A DNA stretch of 64,000 nucleotides from Martelella lutilitoris. GTDB lineage: Bacteria > Pseudomonadota > Alphaproteobacteria > Rhizobiales > Rhizobiaceae. Both the position numbers and the translations under genes were made by a program. Positions within the stretch are counted from its first letter, which is position 1. Each line of letters begins with the position of its first letter. The notes under the pieces are model-generated. The model was given only the letters and a program-made list of their open reading frames with translations. It was not told the origin of the DNA and ran no database searches. The stretch is taken from the NCBI RefSeq assembly GCF_005924265.1, contig NZ_VCLB01000008.1, positions 1 to 64,000 of the forward strand, read 5' to 3'. Shown here in pieces: positions 25,733 through 32,964 of the stretch.

Positions 25733-25870
25733 GGTGAGATCGCCATCCTTCAGACATGCACGGGCGAAGGCCGGAAAGCCCGGCCCTCACCGGTACAGAA
25801 AAAAAAGTTATCGCCAAAAATATCGCGCCGGAATTTTCCTCATTAGGCCGCCGGTCCACGCCATCAGCCT

Positions 25871-26305
25871 TCAAGAACCAGACCCACCCCCTGCCTCTTC
25901 GGCAAGCCCAGCCATCAGGCCCAGGGTGATCGCCCTGGCGCGATCGCTGTTCAGCCAGAGGCTTTCGATGCCGATCTGACCGCGCTCGTACATGACCTCG
26001 AGCCGCTGCTTCACATGGTCGTGGTGCCATTTGCAGCACGGTTGCCACATGGCCGTGTTCCAGAACTTCTCCGGATCGCCGTGGTGCGGATCGACGTGAT
26101 CGACAACGCGGGCGGCCGTCACCTTGCCCACCGCTTCGCATCCGAGACACAAGGGACGATGCGCCAGAAACGTATCGCGCGCCTTCGACCACCGCCGGTT
26201 ATAGCCGCGATTGGCAGCGCTTCCGCGCCGGTCATCGGCCCGTTGCCGCTGTTGCTGTCGCGTCGGCGCACCGGCAGGCCTGAAGGATTTCGGGGATTTG
26301 ACCAT
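25871..26305 (-). CDS. HNH endonuclease
   Basis: The protein (144 aa from ATG 26305) has two cysteine pairs and the HNH core: CLGCEAVGK, then VVDHVDPHHGD, then CCKWHHDHVKQ. In HK97-type phages an HNH enzyme encoded beside terminase is required for packaging. It is the first gene after the late promoter/terminator leader (26319-26415). Confidence 0.85.
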   Translation of the reverse strand: MVKSPKSFRPAGAPTRQQQRQRADDRRGSAANRGYNRRWSKARDTFLAHRPLCLGCEAVGKVTAARVVDHVDPHHGDPEKFWNTAMWQPCCKWHHDHVKQRLEVMYERGQIGIESLWLNSDRARAITLGLMAGLAEEAGGGSGS

Positions 26306-26318
26306 CTGCCCTAAACAC

Positions 26319-26347
26319 AAAAAGGCGGATCGCTTTCACGATCCGCC
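26319..26347 (-). terminator. strong terminator in the late leader, upstream of all packaging genes
   Basis: A perfect 9-bp stem (26324-26332 with 26339-26347, GGCGGATCG/CGATCCGCC) with a 6-base loop is followed on the minus strand by TTTTTGTG. It lies only about 14 bases before the HNH start codon, so it would block expression of the whole head-tail operon unless it is read through. Confidence 0.85.
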
Positions 26348-26385
26348 CTTCATGAGGATGCAACACACCCGTCCGCTTTTCATCC

Positions 26386-26415
26386 ATAATACCGCATCGC
26401 GTGCATACAAGTAAA
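26386..26415 (-). promoter_or_regulatory. putative late promoter
   Basis: On the minus strand TTTACT (26410-26415) and TATTAT (26386-26391) are separated by 18 bases. The predicted transcript would start near 26379 and meet the terminator about 30 bases later. The arrangement resembles lambda pR' followed by tR'. Confidence 0.5.
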
Positions 26416-26488
26416 TATGCAACTAAAGTATACGCCTATGCGTACCAAACTCTCTGTTCGAATGGGGAGAAGACATAGCTTACGCACT

Positions 26489-26528
26489 AGCCCTCAATCG
26501 CATCTGCCGATCGGCTATCGTGAGGGCT
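26489..26528. other. nested inverted repeat between NusG-like gene and late promoter
   Basis: Outer arms AGCCCTCA (26489-26496) and TGAGGGCT (26521-26528) pair perfectly, and inside them lies the palindrome GCCGATCGGC (about 26507-26516). In RNA from the upstream gene this would form a stable stem with an apical hairpin. It is not followed by a T-run, so it looks more like a protein or polymerase recognition structure than a terminator. Confidence 0.5.
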
Positions 26529-26589
26529 GGTAACCGGGCGCGCTAGCAATGCCGCACTGAGAACCGGTCATCCGTTGTCCAGATTAGAA

Positions 26590-27225
26590 TCACAACTTTT
26601 CGAGAATGGCAAGAGGTAAATTTGTCGGCGTCTTCTGACCGAACATATCGACCTCGACCACCACGTCGCCCTTGCCCTTGCTGTTCGGGGTCATGACCTC
26701 GGCAACCAGCCCTGCAAACAAACCTTCCGCAATCCGAACCTTGTCGCCCGCAGCAACCTTCACCTGAGAAACGCGTTCATAATCAAAGCGGCCATCATGC
26801 GCTTTCTGCATGATATCCCTGACTTTTTCGTGGTTGACCATGAACGGTCTCTCCCACCCGCCGAGCACGTCAATCACATGCTCGAAGCTCAAGAGACCGC
26901 TGATCGCCTCGACCGAATACCGGCAGCGCAGCAGCACATAGCCGGTCATCAACACCTCATCGCGCGGTGGAATAACCCGGTTGCGACGCCGCCTTTCCTT
27001 GCCCTTGCGCACCGGCACGATCGCCTCGATATCCGCTTCCGTCAGCGCTTTTTCCACATCGATTTCCCGACCGGTATGCACACGAGCAACAATCCAGGGC
27101 GCGTCCGCCCCGGCCTTCACCGCCAATGCCGGACGATGCGCAATCCGGATCCGGCGCATGCGCTGGTCAAAGGCCTCGGGCAAATGCCCCTTGAAGCGAT
27201 CTCCGATATGCCAAGCCTCAGTCAT
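26590..27225 (-). CDS. NusG-like phage transcription factor (probable late antiterminator)
   Basis: The start is ATG 27225 (211 aa), overlapping the upstream stop as ATGA. An NGN domain begins with WIVARVHTGREIDVEKAL (about 44-61) and includes GYVLLRCR (about 93-100). A KOW-type domain follows at about 155-211 (GDKVRIAEGLFAGLVAEV). NusG paralogues of the RfaH, LoaP and UpxY types modify RNA polymerase to suppress termination. The gene occupies the position of lambda Q: last of the early operon and just upstream of the late promoter/terminator leader. Antitermination is therefore the likely function; this is inference from position and family. Confidence 0.82.
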   Translation of the reverse strand: MTEAWHIGDRFKGHLPEAFDQRMRRIRIAHRPALAVKAGADAPWIVARVHTGREIDVEKALTEADIEAIVPVRKGKERRRRNRVIPPRDEVLMTGYVLLRCRYSVEAISGLLSFEHVIDVLGGWERPFMVNHEKVRDIMQKAHDGRFDYERVSQVKVAAGDKVRIAEGLFAGLVAEVMTPNSKGKGDVVVEVDMFGQKTPTNLPLAILEKL

Positions 27226-27953
27226 TGCGCCGCCTCCAGCTGTTTCGCCCTGTCCAGTTTGCCGAAAAACGTCTCCAGCGCTTCGCCCGGCGTTCCGGCC
27301 CCAAGAGGCGGGAAATAGACCCATTCCACCCGCCCCATCTCCGGCAGAAACGGCCAGCCGCGCGCCGCATGCTCAGCCTCCCATGCCGCCCACTGATCGC
27401 CGCCGACCCGCACTGCCTCGAAGTCAGCGCCAAGCAGCGCGATCTCGCCGGAAACCCGCATGCCTTTGCCGGGAAAGCGGACGGCCTGATCGTTCATGGC
27501 GTTGACAGACGTCCAGCCCATCTTGGCCATCCGCTCACGCCACAACGCCTTGCGGTCTGCCCGGCCTTCGGCGATCTCCAGTTCCTGAAACCGCGTCAGC
27601 GCCGGCAGCCGGGCGCACGGTTCGCCAAGCCGGGCAAAGCGTTCCGCCATCCAGGCCTTGCCGAAGGTCGCGGCAATCACCGAACCGCCCGCGCCCTCCA
27701 TGCCCTCCGGAACAGCCGTCCAGCGCTTTTCGCGCAGATAGGTGCTGGCAGCGAACTTTACCGTGCGGCCGTTCATCGCTTCGAACGCCAGAAACCCCGG
27801 CAGCATGGCATCGGCAGCCTGCCGCTCTTCCGGCTGCAGCGCCTGCCATTCGGCAAACGCCCGTTCGTCGCTATCGTCGCCGAAGGTGGGCCATTGCCGG
27901 TAGAACTTCAGGAAGGCGCGGCGCACGGCCTTGCGGTTCTCAGCCTCAGTCAT
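27222..27953 (-). CDS. phage early protein of unknown function
   Basis: The 243-residue protein is coupled to the NusG-like gene (ATGA overlap) and to the gene before it (8-base overlap). The N-terminal FLKFYRQWPTFGDDSDERAF pattern and a tryptophan-rich C-terminal region (QWAAWEAEHAARGWPF) recur in rhizobial prophage proteins next to replication genes. It contains no obvious Walker motif. A role in replication or regulation cannot be decided. Confidence 0.65.
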   Translation of the reverse strand: MTEAENRKAVRRAFLKFYRQWPTFGDDSDERAFAEWQALQPEERQAADAMLPGFLAFEAMNGRTVKFAASTYLREKRWTAVPEGMEGAGGSVIAATFGKAWMAERFARLGEPCARLPALTRFQELEIAEGRADRKALWRERMAKMGWTSVNAMNDQAVRFPGKGMRVSGEIALLGADFEAVRVGGDQWAAWEAEHAARGWPFLPEMGRVEWVYFPPLGAGTPGEALETFFGKLDRAKQLEAAQ

Positions 27954-28443
27954 CCTCGCTTTCCTCCACCTTCCGCGCTTCGGTCGCAGTGCCGATCATC
28001 TCCCGCACGGCTCTTGCCCTGCGTCGGCGGCGCTCGCGCTCTTCCGGGGTCAGGTACCGCCGCGCCCGTTCCGCCTCCCGCTCTTTCGCCGCTTCCGCCT
28101 GTTCGTGCTCGATCCTGAGCAGGTCCCGGTCATGCTTCGCCGCCGCATCGACAAGCGCCGAAAGCTCGGCAGGCTTGGGCAGAAACGACTGGAATTTCGG
28201 ATATCGGCCGAGCCGCAGGTTCTCGAACACCCGGCGAAGCGCGCCGATTGGCTTGCCCCGCATCGCCTCGGCATAGAACTGCCCGGCTTTGTCGGCGTTG
28301 ACGCTGTCGGGGATCGCAAAGCCACGGTCCATCAGCGCATCGAGCATGATATCCGACTGCCGTTCGTTCGCCGGCTCAAGAGCCTTGCGCAACCTTCCAA
28401 TCTCCCCGGCTGATGTCGATAATTTTACGATCTTCGCTGCCAT
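27946..28443 (-). CDS. phage early protein, helical, highly charged
   Basis: The 165-residue product has an N-terminal folded part (about 1-95, with FENLRLGRYPKFQSFLPKP near 72-90) and a long charged helix rich in Glu, Arg and Ala (about 105-150). It starts inside the end of the DUF1376 gene with AGGAC before ATG 28443. The position after a replication initiator-like gene suggests a helicase loader or partner, but no ATPase motif is present. Confidence 0.65.
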   Translation of the reverse strand: MAAKIVKLSTSAGEIGRLRKALEPANERQSDIMLDALMDRGFAIPDSVNADKAGQFYAEAMRGKPIGALRRVFENLRLGRYPKFQSFLPKPAELSALVDAAAKHDRDLLRIEHEQAEAAKEREAERARRYLTPEERERRRRRARAVREMIGTATEARKVEESEDD

Positions 28444-29209
28444 CGTCCTGTCCCATCCGTTTGCGCAAACTGTCCCGAGCGCGCTGATTGTGATCCCTGA
28501 TTTCGTCGCCGCGTGTCGGCTTGGAGGGCGATGCCCGGGGCGCGCCCTGCTGCCGCTCCTGCATCCAGCCCGGCTCGAAGCCCTGCCAGCCGCGGCCGAT
28601 CATGGTTTCGGCCGCAGCGTCCGGATCCGGCATCAGCGCAAACCGGCGTGCGAGCAGTTCGGCTGCCCGGACGGTCAGGTTTTTCCGCAGTGCCTTGCGA
28701 TGTTCGATGACGGCATCGGCAACCTCCGGCGAAAGCACGTCGCAGAGAACCGATTTGGGCGATTTCTTTTGTGTTCCTTTAGGAACACTTTCTTTCTTAA
28801 CTCTGGCTTCTGGCTTTAGCATTGCAGCTGCATTGCAGGTGCTATGCGCCTGCATGCTCGCCTCATTGTTTTCGTTGCCTTTTTCCCAGCGTTTTTTCGC
28901 AGCCTGTTTTTTGTCTTCCGAACTTTTTTCGCGAAATTGAAATTCTTTTTCTACGCGGCGGTTCCAGAGACCGCTCTCCGACCGGATGATTTTGCCGTCA
29001 TCCAGGAACACATCGAGGTACTGGGAAAACACCTTTTTCGTGCAGCCGCACTGCCGCGCCAGCCGCTCGTGGTTCTCGGTCAGCGGTTCGCCGCGCTCAT
29101 ACATCAGCGCCAGCAGCGTGAAGTATACGCCCATCTCAGCCGCCTTCATGCCGCGTGTGGCAGAAAGCCAGTCAGACATATAGAAGCGGACATACGGCAT
29201 CTCGCTCAT
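28376..29209 (-). CDS. DUF1376 phage replication-type protein
   Basis: The start is ATG 29209 (277 aa); the upstream extension is an artefact. The N-terminal domain (YVRFYMSDWLSATRGMKAAE near 6-25, then GVYFTLLALMYERGEPL) is DUF1376, a winged-helix domain found in YdaU-like and phage O-like replication proteins. A basic, lysine-rich linker (about 85-150) and a C-terminal domain (about 155-275) follow. It probably initiates phage DNA replication. Confidence 0.8.
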   Translation of the reverse strand: MSEMPYVRFYMSDWLSATRGMKAAEMGVYFTLLALMYERGEPLTENHERLARQCGCTKKVFSQYLDVFLDDGKIIRSESGLWNRRVEKEFQFREKSSEDKKQAAKKRWEKGNENNEASMQAHSTCNAAAMLKPEARVKKESVPKGTQKKSPKSVLCDVLSPEVADAVIEHRKALRKNLTVRAAELLARRFALMPDPDAAAETMIGRGWQGFEPGWMQERQQGAPRASPSKPTRGDEIRDHNQRARDSLRKRMGQDDGSEDRKIIDISRGDWKVAQGS

Positions 29210-29234
29210 GGCAAAGCCTCCCTCATGCGTGTGG

Positions 29235-29516
29235 TCATCCCGTTGCCCTCCTGTGCGCGCGCCAGGGCGGCAGTTCCTGCAGCAGCTCATAGATGCCCTC
29301 GGCAATCGCCGCGCATTTCCGCTTCTGTGGCCAGGACAGTTCGCCGGTGCCATTGGCGTCCGACATGCGCCGTTGCGCGATGGCATAGGCACGGGCATCG
29401 TCGGCCGAGATCCGTTCATTGCCGCAGCACACCGGGCAACGACGACGATCGCCGGCCAGATAGCCCTGCCCCGCACAATGCGGGCAACGAATCCGGGTAA
29501 TCCTCACCGCGCTCAC
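29235..29516 (-). CDS. small zinc-ribbon phage protein
   Basis: I start at GTG 29516, which overlaps the upstream stop as GTGA (93 aa). Two CxxC pairs (CPHCAGQGYL, CPVCCGN) form a DnaJ-like zinc-ribbon near residues 10-32. A basic helical region follows, ending YELLQELPPW. It lies between regulators and the replication gene. Function unknown, possibly nucleic-acid binding. Confidence 0.65.
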   Translation of the reverse strand: MSAVRITRIRCPHCAGQGYLAGDRRRCPVCCGNERISADDARAYAIAQRRMSDANGTGELSWPQKRKCAAIAEGIYELLQELPPWRAHRRATG

Positions 29517-30082
29517 AGCTTGCACTCCCGAACGATCCGGTTCTGCTGAACGCCGATTTCCTCGGCACGGCGCTGCAGATCGAGCGCCGTGTTATGGAGC
29601 CGCTTGCTTTCCGCCTTTTGGGCCGCCAGCTCGGAGCGGAGTTTTTCGTAGTCAGCCTTCCATTCGGAGTGGACGCGCCGGTATTCGGCGAGCTGCGGGT
29701 TTTCGTTGGCAGGCCCGAACATGAAATCACGGACCTCCGCGACCCATGCGCGCGGCACGCCAAGATCCTGCGCCACGCGTTCATCCGTCCACGGCGCGAT
29801 ATAGCCCTCGTCGTCATAGACATCGGCAATCTTGTCGGCGACGATGCGTCGGTCCTCGCGCTGCATCTGCGGCGGCGGTTCCGCCCGCTTGGCCGCCGTC
29901 GTTGCCGTTTTCGTCTTTCGTGTCGCCATCGCTTCAGAGCCTTCCGTCGTTGTCAGGTCGACGCAGGCAAAGGGCCTGTCGTCGTAATCATTGCCGCCGC
30001 AGCGGCTGCAAAAGGAAAAGCCGCACACCGAAGTGATCCGGCAGCGGCTGGCGTATCGCGTGTTTTGCGTTTCGTTGGTCAT
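29513..30082 (-). CDS. phage early protein with cysteine-rich N-terminus and coiled coil
   Basis: The start at ATG 30082 lies one base after the upstream stop; an internal ATG at 29929 is an alternative. The first 45 residues hold a cysteine set (CGFSFCSRCGG) that may bind zinc. The middle (about 70-115) looks like a small winged helix (DERVAQDLGVPRAWVAEVRDF, partly cited) and the C-terminus is a coiled coil (about 130-185). Likely DNA binding; family not recognised. Confidence 0.65.
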   Translation of the reverse strand: MTNETQNTRYASRCRITSVCGFSFCSRCGGNDYDDRPFACVDLTTTEGSEAMATRKTKTATTAAKRAEPPPQMQREDRRIVADKIADVYDDEGYIAPWTDERVAQDLGVPRAWVAEVRDFMFGPANENPQLAEYRRVHSEWKADYEKLRSELAAQKAESKRLHNTALDLQRRAEEIGVQQNRIVRECKL

Positions 30083-30083
30083 G

Positions 30084-30566
30084 TCAGACCTCGCCTTCGC
30101 AGCCATGCGTCTTGCTCTCCACGGCGTGGGCAACCCGCATGAAGTTCGCGTATTTTTCGAGGATGTCCGCCGCTTCGCGCGGATCGACCTTGCCGTCGGC
30201 AACGGCCTGGATCATGGACTGCGACAGCGCGTGAAAAGCATCCTGAAACGCGCCGATATCGGCTATGCCCAGCCCGCCGCCGGCGCTGTCGGCCCCGTCA
30301 TCGCGCACGAGCCGATAACCGAGAATCCGTGCCATCTCGCCGACGATCACCGGCGCGCCGGCCTCCATGTCGGCCTCGACGGCAATGTCGATCGCCATCA
30401 CATGCTGGGTCTTCCGGCTGGGGTCATGGGTCCAGCATTTGGAAAGCTGCCCCTGCGTCACCCGCGTCACATATTGAAATCGCTCCGGCCCGCCGCCCTG
30501 CACGACCGAACGGCGGGAAGCCTCGCGCAGGCCATCGACAGCCTTCTGCGCCAGCAAACGCTGCAT
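30084..30566 (-). CDS. CII-like phage regulatory protein
   Basis: The 160-residue protein (ATG 30566, with GAGGTG 6 bases before) contains TRVTQGQLSKCWTHDPSRK (about 34-52), followed by AIDIAVEADMEAGAPVIVGEMARILGY. This resembles rhizobial phage regulators with a helix-turn-helix of the CII/CP76 kind, where the protein reads DNA as a lytic/lysogenic switch. It follows the Cro-like gene in the leftward early operon. The assignment is by pattern and position. Confidence 0.6.
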   Translation of the reverse strand: MQRLLAQKAVDGLREASRRSVVQGGGPERFQYVTRVTQGQLSKCWTHDPSRKTQHVMAIDIAVEADMEAGAPVIVGEMARILGYRLVRDDGADSAGGGLGIADIGAFQDAFHALSQSMIQAVADGKVDPREAADILEKYANFMRVAHAVESKTHGCEGEV

Positions 30567-30735
30567 CACTGCACCTCGTTGTGAGAATTATATTGGGGGA
30601 AGCATTCACGGCGGCCGACCGATCGTGGTGCTATCAAAAAGGCACCGTCGTTGTGTCGGAGCGCATGAAATTCAAAGACTGGCGAGGGGATGCATGAATG
30701 CCGGTGGCCGGCCAGAGGAAAGGCAAAGAAACTGC

Positions 30736-30987
30736 TCATCGCGCAGCATCTCCCTGCGGCTTTTCAGGCCTTGCTGTCCCGTTCGGCCACTCTGCACGGT
30801 CAGGCCAATGCTCCGAGAGCCAAGCGACGGCGCGCGCGAGGCGCAAAACGCCGATGTCTCTGCCGCTTCTGAGTGCAGCAATTCGCTTCCCGTCATTGAA
30901 GAGTCTTGACGAAAGCGTCGCCTCTGCGATCCGCTCCGCTTCACAAAACCGCTCTACCAAAGAAAAGAAGCTCGCCATCGTATCCAT
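30736..30987 (-). CDS. Cro-like small phage regulator
   Basis: The product from ATG 30987 (83 aa) has a helical layout with ALRSGRDIGVLRLARAVAWL near 38-57, matching small prophage HTH-type proteins that read DLRAGRSPSLRTADRV in other phages. It is transcribed divergently from the repressor. The predicted transcription start from the promoter at 30995-31023 falls at about the ATG itself, so the mRNA would be leaderless. A longer frame to 31023 overlaps the -35 box and is unlikely. Confidence 0.65.
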   Translation of the reverse strand: MDTMASFFSLVERFCEAERIAEATLSSRLFNDGKRIAALRSGRDIGVLRLARAVAWLSEHWPDRAEWPNGTARPEKPQGDAAR

Positions 30988-30994
30988 GGCGCGA

Positions 30995-31023
30995 AATATG
31001 CGGGGCATGTACCTCATTGTCAA
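30995..31023 (-). promoter_or_regulatory. leftward early promoter (PR-like)
   Basis: On the minus strand a perfect TTGACA (31018-31023) and CATATT (30995-31000) are 17 bases apart. The spacer contains an operator half-site (31000-31013). It should drive the Cro-like gene and the early operon, and be shut off by the repressor. Confidence 0.75.
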
Positions 31024-31037
31024 GTTACATGTCCCGC
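31000..31037. promoter_or_regulatory. repressor operators O1 and O2 in the divergent control region
   Basis: O1 on the minus strand (31013-31000) reads GGTACATGCCCCGC. O2 on the plus strand (31024-31037) reads GTTACATGTCCCGC. They match each other at 12 of 14 positions and face away from each other around the shared -35 region. O1 covers the leftward promoter's spacer. O2 lies just before TATGAC, the likely -10 of the repressor's own promoter (TTGTCA at 31017-31022, spacer 15). Confidence 0.7.
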
Positions 31038-31072
31038 TATGACATTCCTCAAGTGTGTGGGATATTTACCGC

Positions 31073-31693
31073 ATGCCAGATTTGACAGATCAGATTTTGA
31101 AACGCATCAGACAGATCGCCGAAAAGCGCGGGACATCGATGCGCGCCATCTCCCTGGAAAGCGGCAACGGCCCTGATCTGATCAGACAGTGGGGAGGCAA
31201 GAAAGCCGCCCTACCCAGACTGGATTCCCTTCAGGCTGTAGCCAACGCACTAGGCGTCAGCCCCGGCTGGCTCGCTTACGGAAACGGCGAGCCCGAGCAG
31301 AATATAACGATGGTGCCGCTATTATCATTTGTCAGCGCCGGGCAATTGGCCGAACCAAACGGAAACACAAGCTACGACGAATGTGAGCATATTCCCGCCC
31401 AGGGACTGCAGGGCGGGGACTGGATTGCCCTTCGTGTAGAAGGCGACTCCATGGACGACTACTCCCCACCCGGCTCGATCATCTTCGTCAACCGCTCAGA
31501 CAAGAACATTATAGACGGTGGCTTTTATGTTGTTTGCACAGAGGATGGCGAAGCAACGTACAAGCGGTACCGGAAGGATCCAGACCGACTGGAACCGCAG
31601 TCAAGCAACAAGTCTCACGAGATCATCTTCCCGCGCGGACCACTGAATGTCATCGGGCGCGTGAAGCGCACGGTATTTGATTTTCCTGCGTAG
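31073..31693 (+). CDS. CI/LexA-type prophage repressor
   Basis: The 206-residue protein (ATG 31073) has an N-terminal helix-turn-helix domain (about 5-68) and a C-terminal S24 peptidase domain. The self-cleavage site is A89-G90 in FVSAGQ, the catalytic serine S126 in VEGDSM and the lysine K164 in ATYKRY. RecA-stimulated self-cleavage would make the prophage SOS-inducible. It is transcribed divergently from the Cro-like gene and followed by a short terminator. A GTG at 31055 is a less likely start. Confidence 0.9.
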   Translation: MPDLTDQILKRIRQIAEKRGTSMRAISLESGNGPDLIRQWGGKKAALPRLDSLQAVANALGVSPGWLAYGNGEPEQNITMVPLLSFVSAGQLAEPNGNTSYDECEHIPAQGLQGGDWIALRVEGDSMDDYSPPGSIIFVNRSDKNIIDGGFYVVCTEDGEATYKRYRKDPDRLEPQSSNKSHEIIFPRGPLNVIGRVKRTVFDFPA

Positions 31694-31755
31694 AGCAGAA
31701 TGATGACATCCCAGCGTTAGAAGCCCCGCGCCCTTCAAATCACAACACACAACGC

Positions 31756-31779
31756 CCCGCCCAGAGCGGGTTTTATTTT
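31756..31779 (+). terminator. terminator of the repressor gene
   Basis: A 5-bp GC stem (CCCGC 31756-31760 with GCGGG 31766-31770) is followed by TTTTATTTT. It lies 60 bases after the repressor stop codon and would insulate the next operon. Confidence 0.65.
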
Positions 31780-31801
31780 GCCTACCCGCCCGACGAACGG
31801 C

Positions 31802-31876
31802 CGGCCATGTCCCGCACGGCAAAACATAATGCGGTACATTCCCCGCCCTTTTTATTGACAGCGGTACATTCCCCGC
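31802..31876 (+). promoter_or_regulatory. three further repressor operators, about 30 bp apart
   Basis: O3 (31833-31846) and O4 (31863-31876) are identical, GGTACATTCCCCGC, each inside an exact 16-base repeat GCGGTACATTCCCCGC. O5 (31802-31815) keeps CATGTCCCGC. Their starts are 31 and 30 bases apart, close to three helical turns, so bound repressors would lie on one face of the DNA. Confidence 0.7.
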
Positions 31877-31884
31877 ACTATTCT
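31855..31884 (+). promoter_or_regulatory. rightward promoter of the integrase operon
   Basis: A perfect TTGACA (31855-31860) and TATTCT (31879-31884) are 18 bases apart. Operator O4 occupies almost the whole spacer, so repressor binding would exclude RNA polymerase. It should drive the genes from 31976 to the integrase. Confidence 0.7.
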
Positions 31885-31975
31885 TCCGACCAAAGGGGGC
31901 GCTCTCGAACCATGAGCACTGCAACACCGCTCATCATTTCCGGGAGCAGCGCTCAGACGGCGGAAGGAGAGTAGC

Positions 31976-32167
31976 GTGGAAAACGGCAGAGTGATCGAGC
32001 ACCGGCTCATCGTTCAGAAAGGGCACCCAATGACCAGCACGGATTGTGCGTACTTGCGGCGTTCAGGAATCATCGCCGTTGCGGTGTTGAGCATACTCCT
32101 ACTCGCATTCGCCGCTAGGCAGCTTTCTGCTTATGAAGCTGCGCTGGCCGCAACCGCCGGCATCTAG
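31976..32167 (+). CDS. small single-pass membrane protein
   Basis: GTG 31976 has AGGAGAG 5 bases upstream; ATG 32030 is an alternative start. The 63-residue product has a basic N-terminus and one transmembrane helix (about 31-47). It is the first gene of the operator-controlled rightward operon. Function unknown. Confidence 0.55.
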   Translation: MENGRVIEHRLIVQKGHPMTSTDCAYLRRSGIIAVAVLSILLLAFAARQLSAYEAALAATAGI

Positions 32168-32176
32168 GCAATAGAG

Positions 32177-32719
32177 ATGAACCGACCACCAGCTCAACTA
32201 CGCCTCGCTCGCATCCGAGAGCTTGTCACTAGCGCCACGCCGATACGGCAGATCGCCACTGACAGAGAAGGTCTTCACATCGAAATTGACGGCATGGATG
32301 CCTCTGACGCGGAGAGTATCAGCACCGTTTTCCAGGCCTGCCCAGCGTCCAACCGTGAATTGCTGCTCAAGCATGTCGAGATACCGGCCGACCTGATCCG
32401 CATGATTGACGCAGCGGCCAAGCTCGATCGAAGGCGTCGGACTGAAATCGAACGCTTGCAGATGGAGCTGGAGGCACGAGGAGGCAGGCCGGCAAAGAAC
32501 TATGCCGCCGAATGCGCCATGAAATGCAGCGAACCGGCCTTCAAGGCGTTCATGGAAGCCCGACACGCCCTCGCCCGCCCGCTGACAGATGATCGCGTCG
32601 CCGCGCGCGTGCGCTCGGTCCTCGCCATTTCAAGCCGAACCGAGCTGAACACAAGCAACGAAGCCGCCGCGCGCTGGCGCGAGATGGTCAAAGACTTTGA
32701 CGCATGGAGGAAAAGATAG
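32177..32719 (+). CDS. phage hypothetical protein in the integrase operon
   Basis: The 180-residue, largely helical protein has no motif I recognise. It contains a predicted coiled coil around 65-100 (LDRRRRTEIERLQMELEARG). It is followed by a small gene two bases after its stop. Codon use matches the phage operon. A role in recombination or excision is possible from position only. Confidence 0.65.
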   Translation: MNRPPAQLRLARIRELVTSATPIRQIATDREGLHIEIDGMDASDAESISTVFQACPASNRELLLKHVEIPADLIRMIDAAAKLDRRRRTEIERLQMELEARGGRPAKNYAAECAMKCSEPAFKAFMEARHALARPLTDDRVAARVRSVLAISSRTELNTSNEAAARWREMVKDFDAWRKR

Positions 32720-32721
32720 CC

Positions 32722-32964
32722 ATGGGACGCCGAACCATTCCATTCACACTGGACGCCGTTAAGCGCGCCATCATGGCCGTCAAAGCCGCCGGCATTGATG
32801 TCCGCACCGTCAGCGTTCGCCCCGATGGCACGGTTGTCATCAACGGAGATAACGGGAATAATTCGGAAGACGATCTGGTCGACCGGTCTCAGCCGGAAAA
32901 TCTGAATAGTCTGGATGACTATTTCGCGTGGAGGGAGAAGGATGCACGTCGTGACAGAGCTTAA
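32722..32964 (+). CDS. small phage protein upstream of the integrase
   Basis: I use ATG 32722 (80 aa), two bases after the preceding stop and with GGAGG 11 bases upstream, rather than ATG 32704. The N-terminal segment (TIPFTLDAVKRAIMAVKAAG, then VRTVSVRPDGTVVING) is common next to rhizobial prophage integrases as I recall. The C-terminus is acidic. It overlaps the integrase start by 23 bases. An excisionase-like function is possible but there is no clear HTH. Confidence 0.65.
   Translation: MGRRTIPFTLDAVKRAIMAVKAAGIDVRTVSVRPDGTVVINGDNGNNSEDDLVDRSQPENLNSLDDYFAWREKDARRDRA

Noticed and set aside
30672-30944. 90-codon minus-strand frame in the immunity region
   Set aside because: Overlaps the better supported Cro-like gene in another frame and lacks a ribosome site and protein features.
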